Source: JACQFZ01 sp045810625
GTDB taxonomy: Bacteria; Pseudomonadota; Gammaproteobacteria; Acidiferrobacterales; Sulfurifustaceae
NCBI GenBank assembly: GCA_045810625.1
Contig: JBJMVQ010000011.1
Location: 3,794-67,793 of the forward strand
DNA: 64,000 nucleotides
Direction: 5' to 3'
The notes below the pieces were generated by a model that did no database searches, was not told where the DNA came from, and saw only the letters and a list, made by a program, of their open reading frames with translations. Positions 46,453-54,834 of this stretch are shown in pieces (position 1 is the stretch's first letter; every line of letters starts with the position of its first letter). The translations under genes were made by a program, and so were the position numbers.

Positions 46453-46485
46453 AGCCGCCGGCGCCCTATTCAAGGAGACCCCACC

Positions 46486-47367
46486 ATGGAAGAGCACTAC
46501 GCAACCGTCAACGGCCTGCGGCTGCACTACGTCAGCGCGGGCAAGGGCCCGCTCATTTTATTCGTCCACGGCTTTCCCGAATTCTGGTACGCCTGGAAGA
46601 ACCAGCTCGAAGCGTTCGGCCGCGACTACCGCGCGGTCGCGCCCGATATGCGCGGCTACAACCGCTCCGACAAACCGGCCGACGTGAAGGCGTATCGAGC
46701 GAAACATTTAGTCGAGGACCTGCGGCAGCTCATCGATCACTTGGGCGGCCGACCCTGCGTGATGGTCGCGCACGATTGGGGCGGCGCGGTGGCTTGGAGC
46801 TTCGCCGTCGCGCATCCCGACTATCTCTCGCGGCTCGTGATCGTGAACGCACCGCATCCGATTCCGTTCGCGCGCGCGCTGAAAAGCAATCCCGAGCAGA
46901 TCGCGGCGAGTCAGTACATGCTGCTGCTGCGCGACGCGAAGGCCGAGCGCGTGCTTTCCGAAGACAATTTCCGGCGGCTCGAAGGTATGCTCTCGACCTT
47001 CGGCGAAGGCGCCGAACAGTGGCTTAGCGACGACGATCGGTCGCGCTACCGCGAAGCGTGGGCGCAGCCGGGCGCATTGACCGCATCGCTCAATTACTAC
47101 CGCGTCTCGCCGCTCTATCCGCCGGCATCGGGCGGCACGGCGGAGCATCTTCCCGATCTCGATCCGGCCGCGTTTACCGTCAACGTCCCGACGCTCGTTA
47201 TTTGGGGCGAGCGCGACCGGGCGTTGCGTCCGGTACTGCTGGACGGACTGAACGACGTGGTGCCGAACCTGCGTATCGAGCGCATCCCCGAGGGCTCGCA
47301 TTGGGTCATCCACGAGCAGCCGGAGCGCGTCAACCGATTGATTCGTGAATTCATTGAAAGCCGCTGA
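46486..47367 (+). CDS. Alpha/beta hydrolase, epoxide-hydrolase-like
   Basis: 293 residues. HGFPE (29-33), nucleophile D97 in AHDWGG, second acid D244 and base H272 give the triad. Y204/Y205 in SLNYYR sit where epoxide hydrolases have their ring-opening tyrosines. A dehalogenase is less likely because the halide-site tryptophan pattern of DhlA is absent. AGGAGA precedes the ATG. It would open an epoxide made during acyl or alkene breakdown; the substrate is unknown. Confidence 0.78.
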   Translation: MEEHYATVNGLRLHYVSAGKGPLILFVHGFPEFWYAWKNQLEAFGRDYRAVAPDMRGYNRSDKPADVKAYRAKHLVEDLRQLIDHLGGRPCVMVAHDWGGAVAWSFAVAHPDYLSRLVIVNAPHPIPFARALKSNPEQIAASQYMLLLRDAKAERVLSEDNFRRLEGMLSTFGEGAEQWLSDDDRSRYREAWAQPGALTASLNYYRVSPLYPPASGGTAEHLPDLDPAAFTVNVPTLVIWGERDRALRPVLLDGLNDVVPNLRIERIPEGSHWVIHEQPERVNRLIREFIESR

Positions 47368-47455
47368 CCGGCCGCTTCGGCAGACCCCATATTCGGTACG
47401 CGACGCATTGTTGCTACCATAGCGGCGTCTGCATACCACTTATAAGTAGGTTCCC

Positions 47456-47917
47456 ATGCCCAAAGTCGAATTCCGCAGCATCGAAGAGTTACGCGGCCGG
47501 ATCGGCCAGGAAGTCGCCGTGAGCGATTGGATGACGGTCACGCAGGAGCGCATCGATAAATTTGCCGACGCGACCGACGACCACCAATGGATCCACGTCG
47601 ATCGCGAGCGGGCCGCCGGCTCGCCGTTTGGCGGGACCATCGCGCACGGCTTCCTCACGCTGTCGCTGATCCCGCACTTTATGTACACGACGGTCGGCTT
47701 CCCGCCGTCTAAGATGTCGGTCAACTACGGACTGAACCGCGTGCGCTTCACGGCACCGGTCCGCGCGGGCAAACGCGTGCGCGCGCGCATCGCGCTGCTC
47801 GGCGTCGAAGAGATCACCGGCGGACAGCAATTCAACTGGAAGATCACTATCGAGCTCGAAGGCAGCGACAAGCCCGCCTGCGTCGCCGAAACCGTCGGCC
47901 GGCGCTACGAGAAATAA
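47456..47917 (+). CDS. MaoC-family (R)-enoyl-CoA hydratase
   Basis: 153 residues, hotdog fold of the MaoC/NodN branch. The catalytic dyad is D42 and H47 in DATDDHQWIH, followed by GTIAHGFLTLSL. It hydrates an enoyl-CoA to the (R)-3-hydroxy form, complementary to the (S)-type FadB enzyme. It is 88 bases after the hydrolase, so it may have its own promoter. Confidence 0.88.
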   Translation: MPKVEFRSIEELRGRIGQEVAVSDWMTVTQERIDKFADATDDHQWIHVDRERAAGSPFGGTIAHGFLTLSLIPHFMYTTVGFPPSKMSVNYGLNRVRFTAPVRAGKRVRARIALLGVEEITGGQQFNWKITIELEGSDKPACVAETVGRRYEK

Positions 47918-47937
47918 CGAAACCCTAAAAATCGCTG

Positions 47938-48019
47938 GAACCGCCAAGGAGCGAAGGACGCCAAGGAAGATCCTGAAACACGAGGAAAAGCTTTGCGTCC
48001 TTCGCGTCCTTGGCGGTTC
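47938..48019. repeat. Imperfect palindromic element (copy 1)
   Basis: Arms 47938-47966 and 47992-48019, reading GAACCGCCAAGGA outward and its complement, are inverted repeats of about 28 bases with one small indel. The element fills most of the MaoC-reductase gap. A related element occurs at 51265-51347. It looks like a dispersed intergenic palindrome of the REP/MITE kind. Confidence 0.75.
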
Positions 48020-48073
48020 GCAAAATTGATCAGACCGCGTCAGGCGAAGCAAGGTCACGAAGGAGACAGGAAC

Positions 48074-49054
48074 ATGAAAGCGCTGTTGTGCACCGAGGTC
48101 GGCTCGCTCGATAAGTTGAAAGTACAGGATGTCGCGTCGCCCCGGCCCGGTCCGGGCCAGATCGTCGTCGACGTGAAAGCGAGCTCGATCAACTTTCCCG
48201 ACGCGCTCATGGTCAAGGGCATGTACCAGGTGAAACCGCCCGTGCCGTTTTCGCCCGGCGGCGAGATCGCGGGCATCGTGAAAGAAGTCGGTGAGAACGT
48301 GAAGAATTTTGCAGTGGGCGATCGTGTCGTCGGCTTCTGCGGCTGGGGCGGGTTCGCCGAGGAGTGCCTGGCGTCGGCCGAGCGCATGATGCCGCTACCG
48401 CAGGGCATGGACTTCGACGTCGCCGCGGCGTTCGGCCTTACCTATTGCACCTCGCTGCATGGCCTGCAGGAATGCGCAAAGCTCAAAGCCGGCGAGACGC
48501 TGCTCGTCCTCGGCGCGGCCGGCGGCGTCGGCATCGCGGCGGTTGAGATCGGCAAGATCATGGGCGCGCGCGTCATCGCCGCCGCGTCGAGCGACGACAA
48601 GCTCGATGTCTGCAAGAAAGCGGGCGCGGACGATCTGATCAACTACGGCAAAGACGACTTGCGCCAGCGGCTGAAGGAACTCGTCGGCGACAAGGGCGTC
48701 GATGTCGTGTACGACCCCGTCGGCGGACCGTACTCGGAACCGGCGTTGCGTGCGACCGCATGGGGCGGCCGATTCCTTGTCGTCGGTTTCGCCGCCGGCG
48801 AAATTCCCAAGATTCCGCTCAATCTCGCGTTGCTGCGCGAGCGCTCGATCATCGGCGTCTACTGGGGCGACTGGACGCGGCACGACCCGGCCGGCCACGT
48901 GCGTAACGTGAAGCAGCTGGTGCAGTGGATCGCGGCCGGCAGGATCAAACCGCTCGTGAGCGAGCGCGTGTCGCTGCGCGATACGCCGGCGGCGCTCGCG
49001 CGACTCACCGAACGTAAGGTCAAGGGCAAGATCGTCGTACAACCCGAAGCGTAG
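48074..49054 (+). CDS. NADPH:quinone oxidoreductase-like MDR protein
   Basis: 326-residue zinc-free medium-chain reductase. It has a GroES-like N-domain and a Rossmann fold with LGAAGGVGIAAVEIGK. It resembles quinone oxidoreductase and enoyl reductases of the QOR group, using NADPH to reduce quinones or enones. The start MKALLC follows AGGAGACAGG. The palindromic element lies between it and maoC. Confidence 0.88.
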   Translation: MKALLCTEVGSLDKLKVQDVASPRPGPGQIVVDVKASSINFPDALMVKGMYQVKPPVPFSPGGEIAGIVKEVGENVKNFAVGDRVVGFCGWGGFAEECLASAERMMPLPQGMDFDVAAAFGLTYCTSLHGLQECAKLKAGETLLVLGAAGGVGIAAVEIGKIMGARVIAAASSDDKLDVCKKAGADDLINYGKDDLRQRLKELVGDKGVDVVYDPVGGPYSEPALRATAWGGRFLVVGFAAGEIPKIPLNLALLRERSIIGVYWGDWTRHDPAGHVRNVKQLVQWIAAGRIKPLVSERVSLRDTPAALARLTERKVKGKIVVQPEA

Positions 49055-49089
49055 CGGCGGCCCTCCCGCTCGATTCGATCGGACCGACC

Positions 49090-49848
49090 ATGCTCGCCGA
49101 CCGCGCCAGTCGCCTGTTCGTCGTGCTCGCCGCATTCTTCGCGGCCAACGCGCTCATGGCCGAATTCATCGGCGTAAAGATTTTCGCGCTCGAGGATACG
49201 TTCGGCCTGCATCCCCTTAACTGGCATCTCTACGGCCAGAACGGTTCGCTCAATTTCACCGCGGGCGTGCTGCTCTGGCCGATCGTTTTCATCTTCACCG
49301 ACGTCATCAACGAGTATTTCGGCCGTCGCGGCGTGCGCCTGGTTTCGTATCTCACCGCAGGCTTGATCGCGTACGCGTTCCTGTTCGCCTATGTCGCGAT
49401 TTCGCTCGCGCCCGCGAGCTGGTGGGTCGGCATCGGCATGAGTCAGGGAGTACCGAACATGCAAGCGGCGTTCGCGAGCCTGTTCGGACAAGGCTTGTGG
49501 ACGATCGGCGGTTCGTTGATCGCGTTCCTGCTCGGTCAGCTCATCGACATCGCGGTGTTCCAGCAGATCCGCCGCGCCACCGGCGAGCGCCACATCTGGC
49601 TGCGCGCCACCGGTTCGACTGCGGTCTCGCAGCTCATCGACAGCTTTGTCGTGCTCTACATCGCGTTCGTGATCGGGCCGCAGCATTGGCCGACCAATCT
49701 TTTTCTTGCCGTCGGTACCGTCAACTATGTGTACAAGATTTCCGCGGCGATTCTGCTGATTCCACTGATCTACCTGGTGCGTCGCGGCATCCAGGGGTAC
49801 CTCGGCAAAGAAGCGGCGGCATCGCTCGAGGCGCACGCTCACTCGTAG
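49090..49848 (+). CDS. Queuosine precursor transporter (YhhQ/VUT family)
   Basis: 252-residue inner-membrane protein with about six helices. The family signature is FTDVINEYFGRRGVR, with SQLIDSFVVLYIAF later. YhhQ imports 7-cyano-7-deazaguanine or 7-aminomethyl-7-deazaguanine for tRNA queuosine synthesis. It is unrelated to the acyl-CoA genes despite being 35 bases downstream of one. No preQ1 riboswitch was recognised. Confidence 0.9.
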   Translation: MLADRASRLFVVLAAFFAANALMAEFIGVKIFALEDTFGLHPLNWHLYGQNGSLNFTAGVLLWPIVFIFTDVINEYFGRRGVRLVSYLTAGLIAYAFLFAYVAISLAPASWWVGIGMSQGVPNMQAAFASLFGQGLWTIGGSLIAFLLGQLIDIAVFQQIRRATGERHIWLRATGSTAVSQLIDSFVVLYIAFVIGPQHWPTNLFLAVGTVNYVYKISAAILLIPLIYLVRRGIQGYLGKEAAASLEAHAHS

Positions 49849-49886
49849 CTCGTCATCGCAGAAAATATGTTTTAGCAGCGCTCGAC

Positions 49887-49915
49887 TTGAGACGGAACGG
49901 CAGCGGCCCTATCCT
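49887..49915 (+). promoter_or_regulatory. Possible promoter of the MerR-family gene
   Basis: TTGAGA and TATCCT, 17 bases apart, 30 bases before the merR-like ATG. The spacing is ordinary, not the 19-20 bases of MerR-activated promoters. Confidence 0.45.
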
Positions 49916-49944
49916 GATGCCGCATGTAACGAGGTCCGGCAATC

Positions 49945-50382
49945 ATGTCCGCTACGCACGCTTCCGCGCTCACCATCGGCCGACTCGCCCGCGCTGCTGA
50001 CGTCGGCATCGAAACCATCCGTTATTATCAGCGTCGCAAACTGCTGCCGCTGCCGGCGCGCGCCGACAGCGCGTTTCGCAAATACCCCGCCGCGCTCGTC
50101 GACCGCATTCGCTTCATCAAGCGCGCGCAGGAGCTTGGCTTCACGCTGGAAGAAATCGGCGCGCTGCTGGAGCTCGAAGACGGGAAGAATCGGCGCGCCA
50201 TCCGCAAAGTCGCGGCCGCCCGGCTCACGCAGATTCGCACGCGGATCGCCGATCTGACGCGGATGGAGCACACGTTGTCGCACTTGATCGAGCACTGCGA
50301 GGCCACGGGCCAGGCGCAGCCGTGCCCGATCATCGCGACGCTACTCGGGCGATCCGACGGGACCGAATCGGACCGCGGTTGA
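49945..50382 (+). CDS. MerR-family transcriptional regulator
   Basis: 145 residues. A winged helix-turn-helix (TIGRLARAADVGIETIRYYQRRKLL) is followed by a dimerisation helix and C-terminal EHCEATGQAQPCP. Those two cysteines match the C-terminal mercury ligands of MerR, but the third ligand (Cys82 in MerR) is missing in EDGKNRRA. A metal or thiol response is plausible, mercury specifically unlikely. No mer operon is nearby. The target may be msrA downstream or itself. Confidence 0.82.
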   Translation: MSATHASALTIGRLARAADVGIETIRYYQRRKLLPLPARADSAFRKYPAALVDRIRFIKRAQELGFTLEEIGALLELEDGKNRRAIRKVAAARLTQIRTRIADLTRMEHTLSHLIEHCEATGQAQPCPIIATLLGRSDGTESDRG

Positions 50383-50430
50383 AGTCGGACCGGCCCGGGC
50401 TTCCCCTCCCGTCCGACTCAGCCGAACCGC

Positions 50431-51081
50431 TCAGGCGGCGACAACCCCCACGGGGCAGGACACGCCGGTACCGCCGAGACCGCAGTAGCCGCCGGGATTC
50501 TTGGCGAGATATTGCTGGTGGTACTCCTCGGCGTAGTAGAACTCGGGCGCTTCGCGGATCTCGGTCGTAATGGGGCCGAAGCCGGCGGCCGACAGGCGCT
50601 TCTGATAAGCGTCGCGCGATGCGATCGCCGTCTCCTTCTGCGCGTTGCTGTACGTGTAAATGCCCGAGCGATATTGCGTGCCCACGTCGTTGCCTTGGCG
50701 CATACCCTGCGTCGGATCGTGCGATTCCCAAAACACCTTGAGCAGATCGGCGTAGCTCACGCGCTTTGGATCGTAAACCACGAGCACGACTTCGTTGTGA
50801 CCGGTCATACCCGTGCACACTTCCCGATAGGTCGGGTTCGGCGTGTAACCGGCCGCATAACCAACGACCGTGGTGTACACGCCTTCGGTCTCCCAGAATT
50901 TCTGTTCCGCCCCCCAAAAGCAGCCGAGACCGAACATGGCCGTCTCCATACCGGCGGGAAACGGGGGCTTGAGCGGATGACCGTTGACGAAATGGCGGTC
51001 GGGAACGTCCATCTTCTGCTTGCGCCCCGGCAAAGCCTCTTCCGGGTTGGGCATCGCGGTCTTCTTCATGAAGGAAAACAT
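50431..51081 (-). CDS. msrA: Peptide-methionine (S)-S-oxide reductase
   Basis: 216-residue enzyme that repairs oxidised methionine. Nucleophile C54 sits in GLGCFWGAE; resolving cysteines C200 and C209 are near the C-terminus. The start MFSFMKK has AGAGGCGG upstream; earlier frames lack a ribosome site. Convergent with the MerR-like gene. No MsrB is in the window. Confidence 0.94.
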   Translation of the reverse strand: MFSFMKKTAMPNPEEALPGRKQKMDVPDRHFVNGHPLKPPFPAGMETAMFGLGCFWGAEQKFWETEGVYTTVVGYAAGYTPNPTYREVCTGMTGHNEVVLVVYDPKRVSYADLLKVFWESHDPTQGMRQGNDVGTQYRSGIYTYSNAQKETAIASRDAYQKRLSAAGFGPITTEIREAPEFYYAEEYHQQYLAKNPGGYCGLGGTGVSCPVGVVAA

Positions 51082-51264
51082 TATCCGCCTCTCTTCGTTT
51101 GCCTGTGTGTTTATGATGCACCTTTGTCGCCCGCGAGGACAATTCCTTACGCCGGCCCGCCGGTGATCGCTGCGCAACCAAGCGGGCGGCATCCGGTCTC
51201 AAAGGTCGCGCAAACAGGTGCCCCGGCGCCGACGGCGTCACGGAAAACGGATTTATCATTGTCT

Positions 51265-51347
51265 AACCGCTAAGGACACCAAAAACGCAACGGTCTTTTC
51301 TAGTTCTTTAAAATCTTTTCCTTTGCGTCCTCCGCGTCCTTTGCGGT
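51265..51347. repeat. Imperfect palindromic element (copy 2)
   Basis: Arms 51265-51290 (AACCGCTAAGGACACC and on) and 51322-51347 are an imperfect inverted repeat. It resembles the element at 47938-48019. It ends just before the ribosome site of the VOC gene, so it forms part of that leader. Confidence 0.65.
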
Positions 51348-51366
51348 GAAAACGAAGGAGACCACC

Positions 51367-51807
51367 ATGGCGGAACTGGCACACATCGTTCTCTATGTGC
51401 GGGAGCTTGAACGCTCGGTCGCATTCTATCGCGACATCGTCGGGCTGCCGGTGATCGGCGAAATCTTCGACGGGCGGGCCGCGATGCTTTCGAGCGGTCG
51501 CACGCATCACGAGCTGCTCCTGATCCAGGTCGGCGACGCGCCCGGGCCGCTGCGCGGCCGCCGCGTCGGGCTCTACCACATCGGCTGGAAGATCGGCGAG
51601 TCGCTCGACGAGTTACGCGCGATGAAGGCGCGCCTCGAAAAGACCGGCATCCCGATCGACGGGATGTCCGACCACACGGTCAGCCAGAGTCTGTACATCC
51701 ACGATCCCGACGGCAACGAGATCGAGCTGTTCGTCGACGATCCCAGCGTCGACTGGCGGAAATCACAGGCGTGGATGGAGGCGCCGGTGAAACCGCTTCG
51801 ATTGTAG
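51367..51807 (+). CDS. VOC-family (glyoxalase/dioxygenase-fold) protein
   Basis: 146 residues, two beta-alpha-beta-beta-beta modules. The candidate metal ligands are H6 in LAHIVLYVRELE, H64 in YHIGWKIG-like region, and a glutamate in GNEIELFV near the end. It belongs to the glyoxalase/extradiol-dioxygenase/fosfomycin-resistance superfamily. The closest feel is an extradiol dioxygenase-like small protein; the reaction cannot be assigned. AAGGAG precedes the ATG. Confidence 0.8.
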   Translation: MAELAHIVLYVRELERSVAFYRDIVGLPVIGEIFDGRAAMLSSGRTHHELLLIQVGDAPGPLRGRRVGLYHIGWKIGESLDELRAMKARLEKTGIPIDGMSDHTVSQSLYIHDPDGNEIELFVDDPSVDWRKSQAWMEAPVKPLRL

Positions 51808-51949
51808 AACCCGGCGAGAATTTATTGCATCGATCGCCGGCGCGGCGAAAGGTATCTCAAAGCCCCCGCCCCAAACCTCCTCGCTTGCGGGAAGGGAATG
51901 CAGCGGACGACTTCGTGTCGCATCATCTTGAAGTAGGTTTTAGTCGACC

Positions 51950-52522
51950 TCATTCACGCCGGAGACGGATGTCCACTTCGCGCTCCACGTACCGCCACTC
52001 CTCCGTCTCGCGCAGCCTTCCGACCAACTCGTCGAACGCCGGTGCATAGGCCGGCGCGAATTCGAACCAGGTCAGGAGATCGAACGGCTCGGCCGTTCCG
52101 AGATCGCGGCAATGATGCAAACGGCGGGCGATGGCCGGGAGGTATTCGAGGCCGAGCACGACGTGCTTCGATCGCTCTTCGAAAATCCGGCGGCGCTCGT
52201 CCTGCGGCAGTTGCCACCACGCCTCGCTTTTTCGGATGGGAATGAGCGCGGCGCACGTCGCCTCACGCCGGCCGAGGCCTTCCTGTTTCGCCACTAACCG
52301 CTCTTTTTCAGAGCGCGTCACGTAGCGTTCGTTACTGGTGACACCGCGCAGAACCCAGGCGGTACCTTCGCGAGACGGCGTCTCGCCATCTCGGAGGCTG
52401 AGCTTCGCGGCCGCCGCGAGCGGCGCACCGGCAACGGCACGCACGCAAGTGACAAACCAATCGCCCGTGGCCCCCGCCGCGAACGTATACAACCGTCGGC
52501 TCGTGCTGTCGTTACCCCGCAT
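51950..52522 (-). CDS. cld: Chlorite dismutase, class II (short, dimeric type)
   Basis: 190 residues resembling the short chlorite dismutase of Nitrobacter. The proximal heme ligand is H120 and the distal arginine R133, 13 residues apart, the same spacing as H114 and R127 in the Nitrobacter enzyme. LPAIARRLHHCRDLG and TEEWRYVEREVDIRL are strongly conserved. It would split chlorite to chloride and oxygen. No perchlorate or chlorate reductase is nearby, so detoxification is likelier than respiration. A cysteine-free signal peptide is absent, suggesting the cytoplasm. Confidence 0.87.
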   Translation of the reverse strand: MRGNDSTSRRLYTFAAGATGDWFVTCVRAVAGAPLAAAAKLSLRDGETPSREGTAWVLRGVTSNERYVTRSEKERLVAKQEGLGRREATCAALIPIRKSEAWWQLPQDERRRIFEERSKHVVLGLEYLPAIARRLHHCRDLGTAEPFDLLTWFEFAPAYAPAFDELVGRLRETEEWRYVEREVDIRLRRE

Positions 52523-52718
52523 CGCCCCGCTCTCATCGATATTCCTGATGCTTGAGTCGCGGAACGGCGCGTCTCCTTACACTCCGCAGACAACCGACGT
52601 GATGACAGATGGGTGCGGCCAACCGGATCGCACAGGCTGGATATTGGAAGGAGCAGCGAGGAAAAGGGAATTCGCACCGGCTTGCCGTTTATGCCGCGAC
52701 TGACATCGCGCGTTCGCG

Positions 52719-53294
52719 CTACGCGTCTTCCTTCGTCTCGGTGTTCTCGTGATGCATGTTACAGAACAGCGCGCCCTGCTCGAGCGCATCTTCGAGCGCG
52801 ACATGCGTGTGCGGGCGTTCGTCGAACCATCGCTTCGGCAGGTAGCTGCGCGACGTCATGTGAAAGGTCGTCTTGCGCATGCCCATCGCGTAAGAACGTA
52901 CATCGAGCGCGTTCTCGCGAAAAGGCCGCTCGCCGGTGAAGCGCACCAGATACCAGTAGATCCACATGAAGTCCCATGATGCCGGCCAACCGAGAAACAC
53001 CGGCCGACCGGGCAGCTCTTGCAGCCAGCGCAGATATTCCGGCATCACTTCTTCGGGCCGCCGCGGATTCTGCCGGCACGCCGCCCACGCCTCGGGAAAC
53101 CCTTTCCACCATTCCATCGTGCGCGTATCCGGCGCCGCTCCCGGCAACGTCTCCAGGTTCGCCGTATAGGTGGCGACGATCGTCTTGTCGGCGCGAAACG
53201 CCGCGGAGCCGAAGCTCAACATCGAATGCGGACCGGGGATCGGGCCGTCCGCTTCGATATCGGTGCTGACGTAAATTTCGTTTTCCTTGGACAT
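52719..53294 (-). CDS. DEDD-family 3'-5' exonuclease
   Basis: 191 residues, RNase H-like exonuclease fold. D12 and E14 in STDIEADG form motif I, WPASWDFMW motif II, and HVALEDALEQG motif III with the histidine of the DEDDh class. It could trim DNA or RNA 3' ends, like DnaQ or RNase T, but the specific substrate is unclear. It lies 51 bases downstream of the M48 protease and upstream of cld. Confidence 0.8.
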   Translation of the reverse strand: MSKENEIYVSTDIEADGPIPGPHSMLSFGSAAFRADKTIVATYTANLETLPGAAPDTRTMEWWKGFPEAWAACRQNPRRPEEVMPEYLRWLQELPGRPVFLGWPASWDFMWIYWYLVRFTGERPFRENALDVRSYAMGMRKTTFHMTSRSYLPKRWFDERPHTHVALEDALEQGALFCNMHHENTETKEDA

Positions 53295-53345
53295 GCGCGT
53301 TTGCACGGGTGACCCTAATCGTTGGATGAATTGTGTAACTGCGCT

Positions 53346-54170
53346 TTAGCTCGCGCGGAGCGGATAAAGTTTTCCGCCGGCGTTCGGGCGTTCGTACTTG
53401 TAGAAATCGGCGCCCATGACGGAATCCAGTTTGCGCAGACGATCCTCGGGCGCTGGGTGGGTTTTGTACAACAATTGGACGCGATCGTCCGTTTTCGCGA
53501 CGCTCGCGATTTTCTGCAACACCGCCGGCAAACCGTACGCCCCGTAGCCGGCGCGCGCCGCGAGCACCACGCCTTGACGATCCGCTTCGAACTCGGCGTC
53601 CTGATCCAGTCGGCGTGCGAACAGCTCAGCGCCGCTGCCGATCAGCCGGCTCATCAACTGATCTTTGTTCTCGTCGAGACGCTTTTCGATCGCCTTGCGT
53701 CCCTCCTCGAGCAGAGTGCCTTTGCGCATCAGCTCGACCTGATGCCGCTCGACCACGTGCGCGATTTCGTGACCGAGCACGCCCGCAAGCTCGCTTTCGT
53801 CGCTGAGGCTCGCATACAGGCCGCGCGTGATCAGCACGAAACCGCCCGGCGCGGCGAACGCGTTGACGTCAGCGGATTCGATCACGCCGAAATGCCACGG
53901 CAGCTCCGGGCGCTCGCTGCCCGCGGCGACCCAGCGGCCGACCGTGTTGACGTAGCGCTGCAATGCATCGTCCTTGACGAGCGGCGCGACGCCGAGAAGA
54001 TTCGCCGTCACCGCGCGGCCGACTTTGATCTCGTCGTCGTCGTTCAACACGAACAGCATGCGCTTCGATTCCGGAATTTTTTCACGAAGCTTTTCGCGCA
54101 AGCTGTCGGCGCTTGCCGCTGTCGCAAGCGCCAGTGCGAGGACACCGGCGAAGAATCGAGCGAATCGCAT
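53346..54170 (-). CDS. M48-family metalloprotease (BepA/LoiP-like)
   Basis: 274 residues. A signal peptide (about 1-21) is followed by the M48 domain: HEIAH at 134-138 binds zinc, and EFEADRQGV supplies the third ligand. Periplasmic members such as BepA and LoiP degrade or refold outer-membrane proteins. It has no TPR domain, so it is closer to LoiP/YggG. The ATG is one base after the SH3-lipoprotein stop, showing coupling. Confidence 0.9.
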   Translation of the reverse strand: MRFARFFAGVLALALATAASADSLREKLREKIPESKRMLFVLNDDDEIKVGRAVTANLLGVAPLVKDDALQRYVNTVGRWVAAGSERPELPWHFGVIESADVNAFAAPGGFVLITRGLYASLSDESELAGVLGHEIAHVVERHQVELMRKGTLLEEGRKAIEKRLDENKDQLMSRLIGSGAELFARRLDQDAEFEADRQGVVLAARAGYGAYGLPAVLQKIASVAKTDDRVQLLYKTHPAPEDRLRKLDSVMGADFYKYERPNAGGKLYPLRAS

Positions 54171-54171
54171 A

Positions 54172-54825
54172 TCAGCCCGGCGCCGGAAGGTAAGGAACTT
54201 GCCGGCGTTCGAGCTTGTTGGCGTGTGCATAGTCACCCGCCCGAGCGGCCGACACCGCGTATCCTTCGAGGCGTTGCTCCTCTTCCGGATTCGGCTTCGC
54301 TTCACGCAACTGCTCTTCGCTCAAACCGCGGATACCGGTCGTGGCCACGATGTTGCCGCCGCCCGCGCGACCGGTGGCCATCTTCACGGCCGATTTCATT
54401 TCCTCGGCGCCGGCGGCGCTCGAGCCCGGCGGCTGGCTGCTCACGTGCAGCAACCGTACCCAACCTTGCGCGCCGCCGCTCGTCACGTTGAGCCACCCGC
54501 CATTGCGATCGACGATCGCGACCGTGGTATTCCTCGGGAGTTTTTTCAACGTCTTCGCGTCGACAAACGGTTTTTCCTTCAGCTCGGTGTCGCGCGTCGT
54601 AACGGCGGGCGTCGGCGCCATCTTAGGTGCGGGCTGGGGTGCGGGCTGGGACGCGGCCGGCGCGGATTTCGTCGCAGTTGCCGCTTCCGCGACCTCGACG
54701 CCGGGGGCGGTCGACGATTTCGGGATCGGCGGGGCGGTCGGCGGCTGCCGATCGGAGCGGCTGCACGCCGCGAGCAGCACGACGAGCACGAGAATGGAAC
54801 GACGGAGAGTCCGGTTCGATTTCAT
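54172..54825 (-). CDS. SH3-domain lipoprotein
   Basis: 217 residues. Lipobox LLAAC with C21 follows a short signal peptide, then a proline/alanine-rich linker (about 25-75), a bacterial SH3b domain (about 78-130, with GGWLNVTSGGAQGWV) and a low-complexity tail. SH3b domains bind peptidoglycan or ligand peptides in the envelope. The neighbours suggest it works with the M48 protease and CHASE2 protein. Confidence 0.82.
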   Translation of the reverse strand: MKSNRTLRRSILVLVVLLAACSRSDRQPPTAPPIPKSSTAPGVEVAEAATATKSAPAASQPAPQPAPKMAPTPAVTTRDTELKEKPFVDAKTLKKLPRNTTVAIVDRNGGWLNVTSGGAQGWVRLLHVSSQPPGSSAAGAEEMKSAVKMATGRAGGGNIVATTGIRGLSEEQLREAKPNPEEEQRLEGYAVSAARAGDYAHANKLERRQVPYLPAPG

Positions 54826-54834
54826 CGCGCCATT

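Noticed and set aside
49945..50382. Mercury-resistance operon
   Set aside because: Only a MerR-like regulator is present, lacking one mercury ligand, with no merA, merT or merP.
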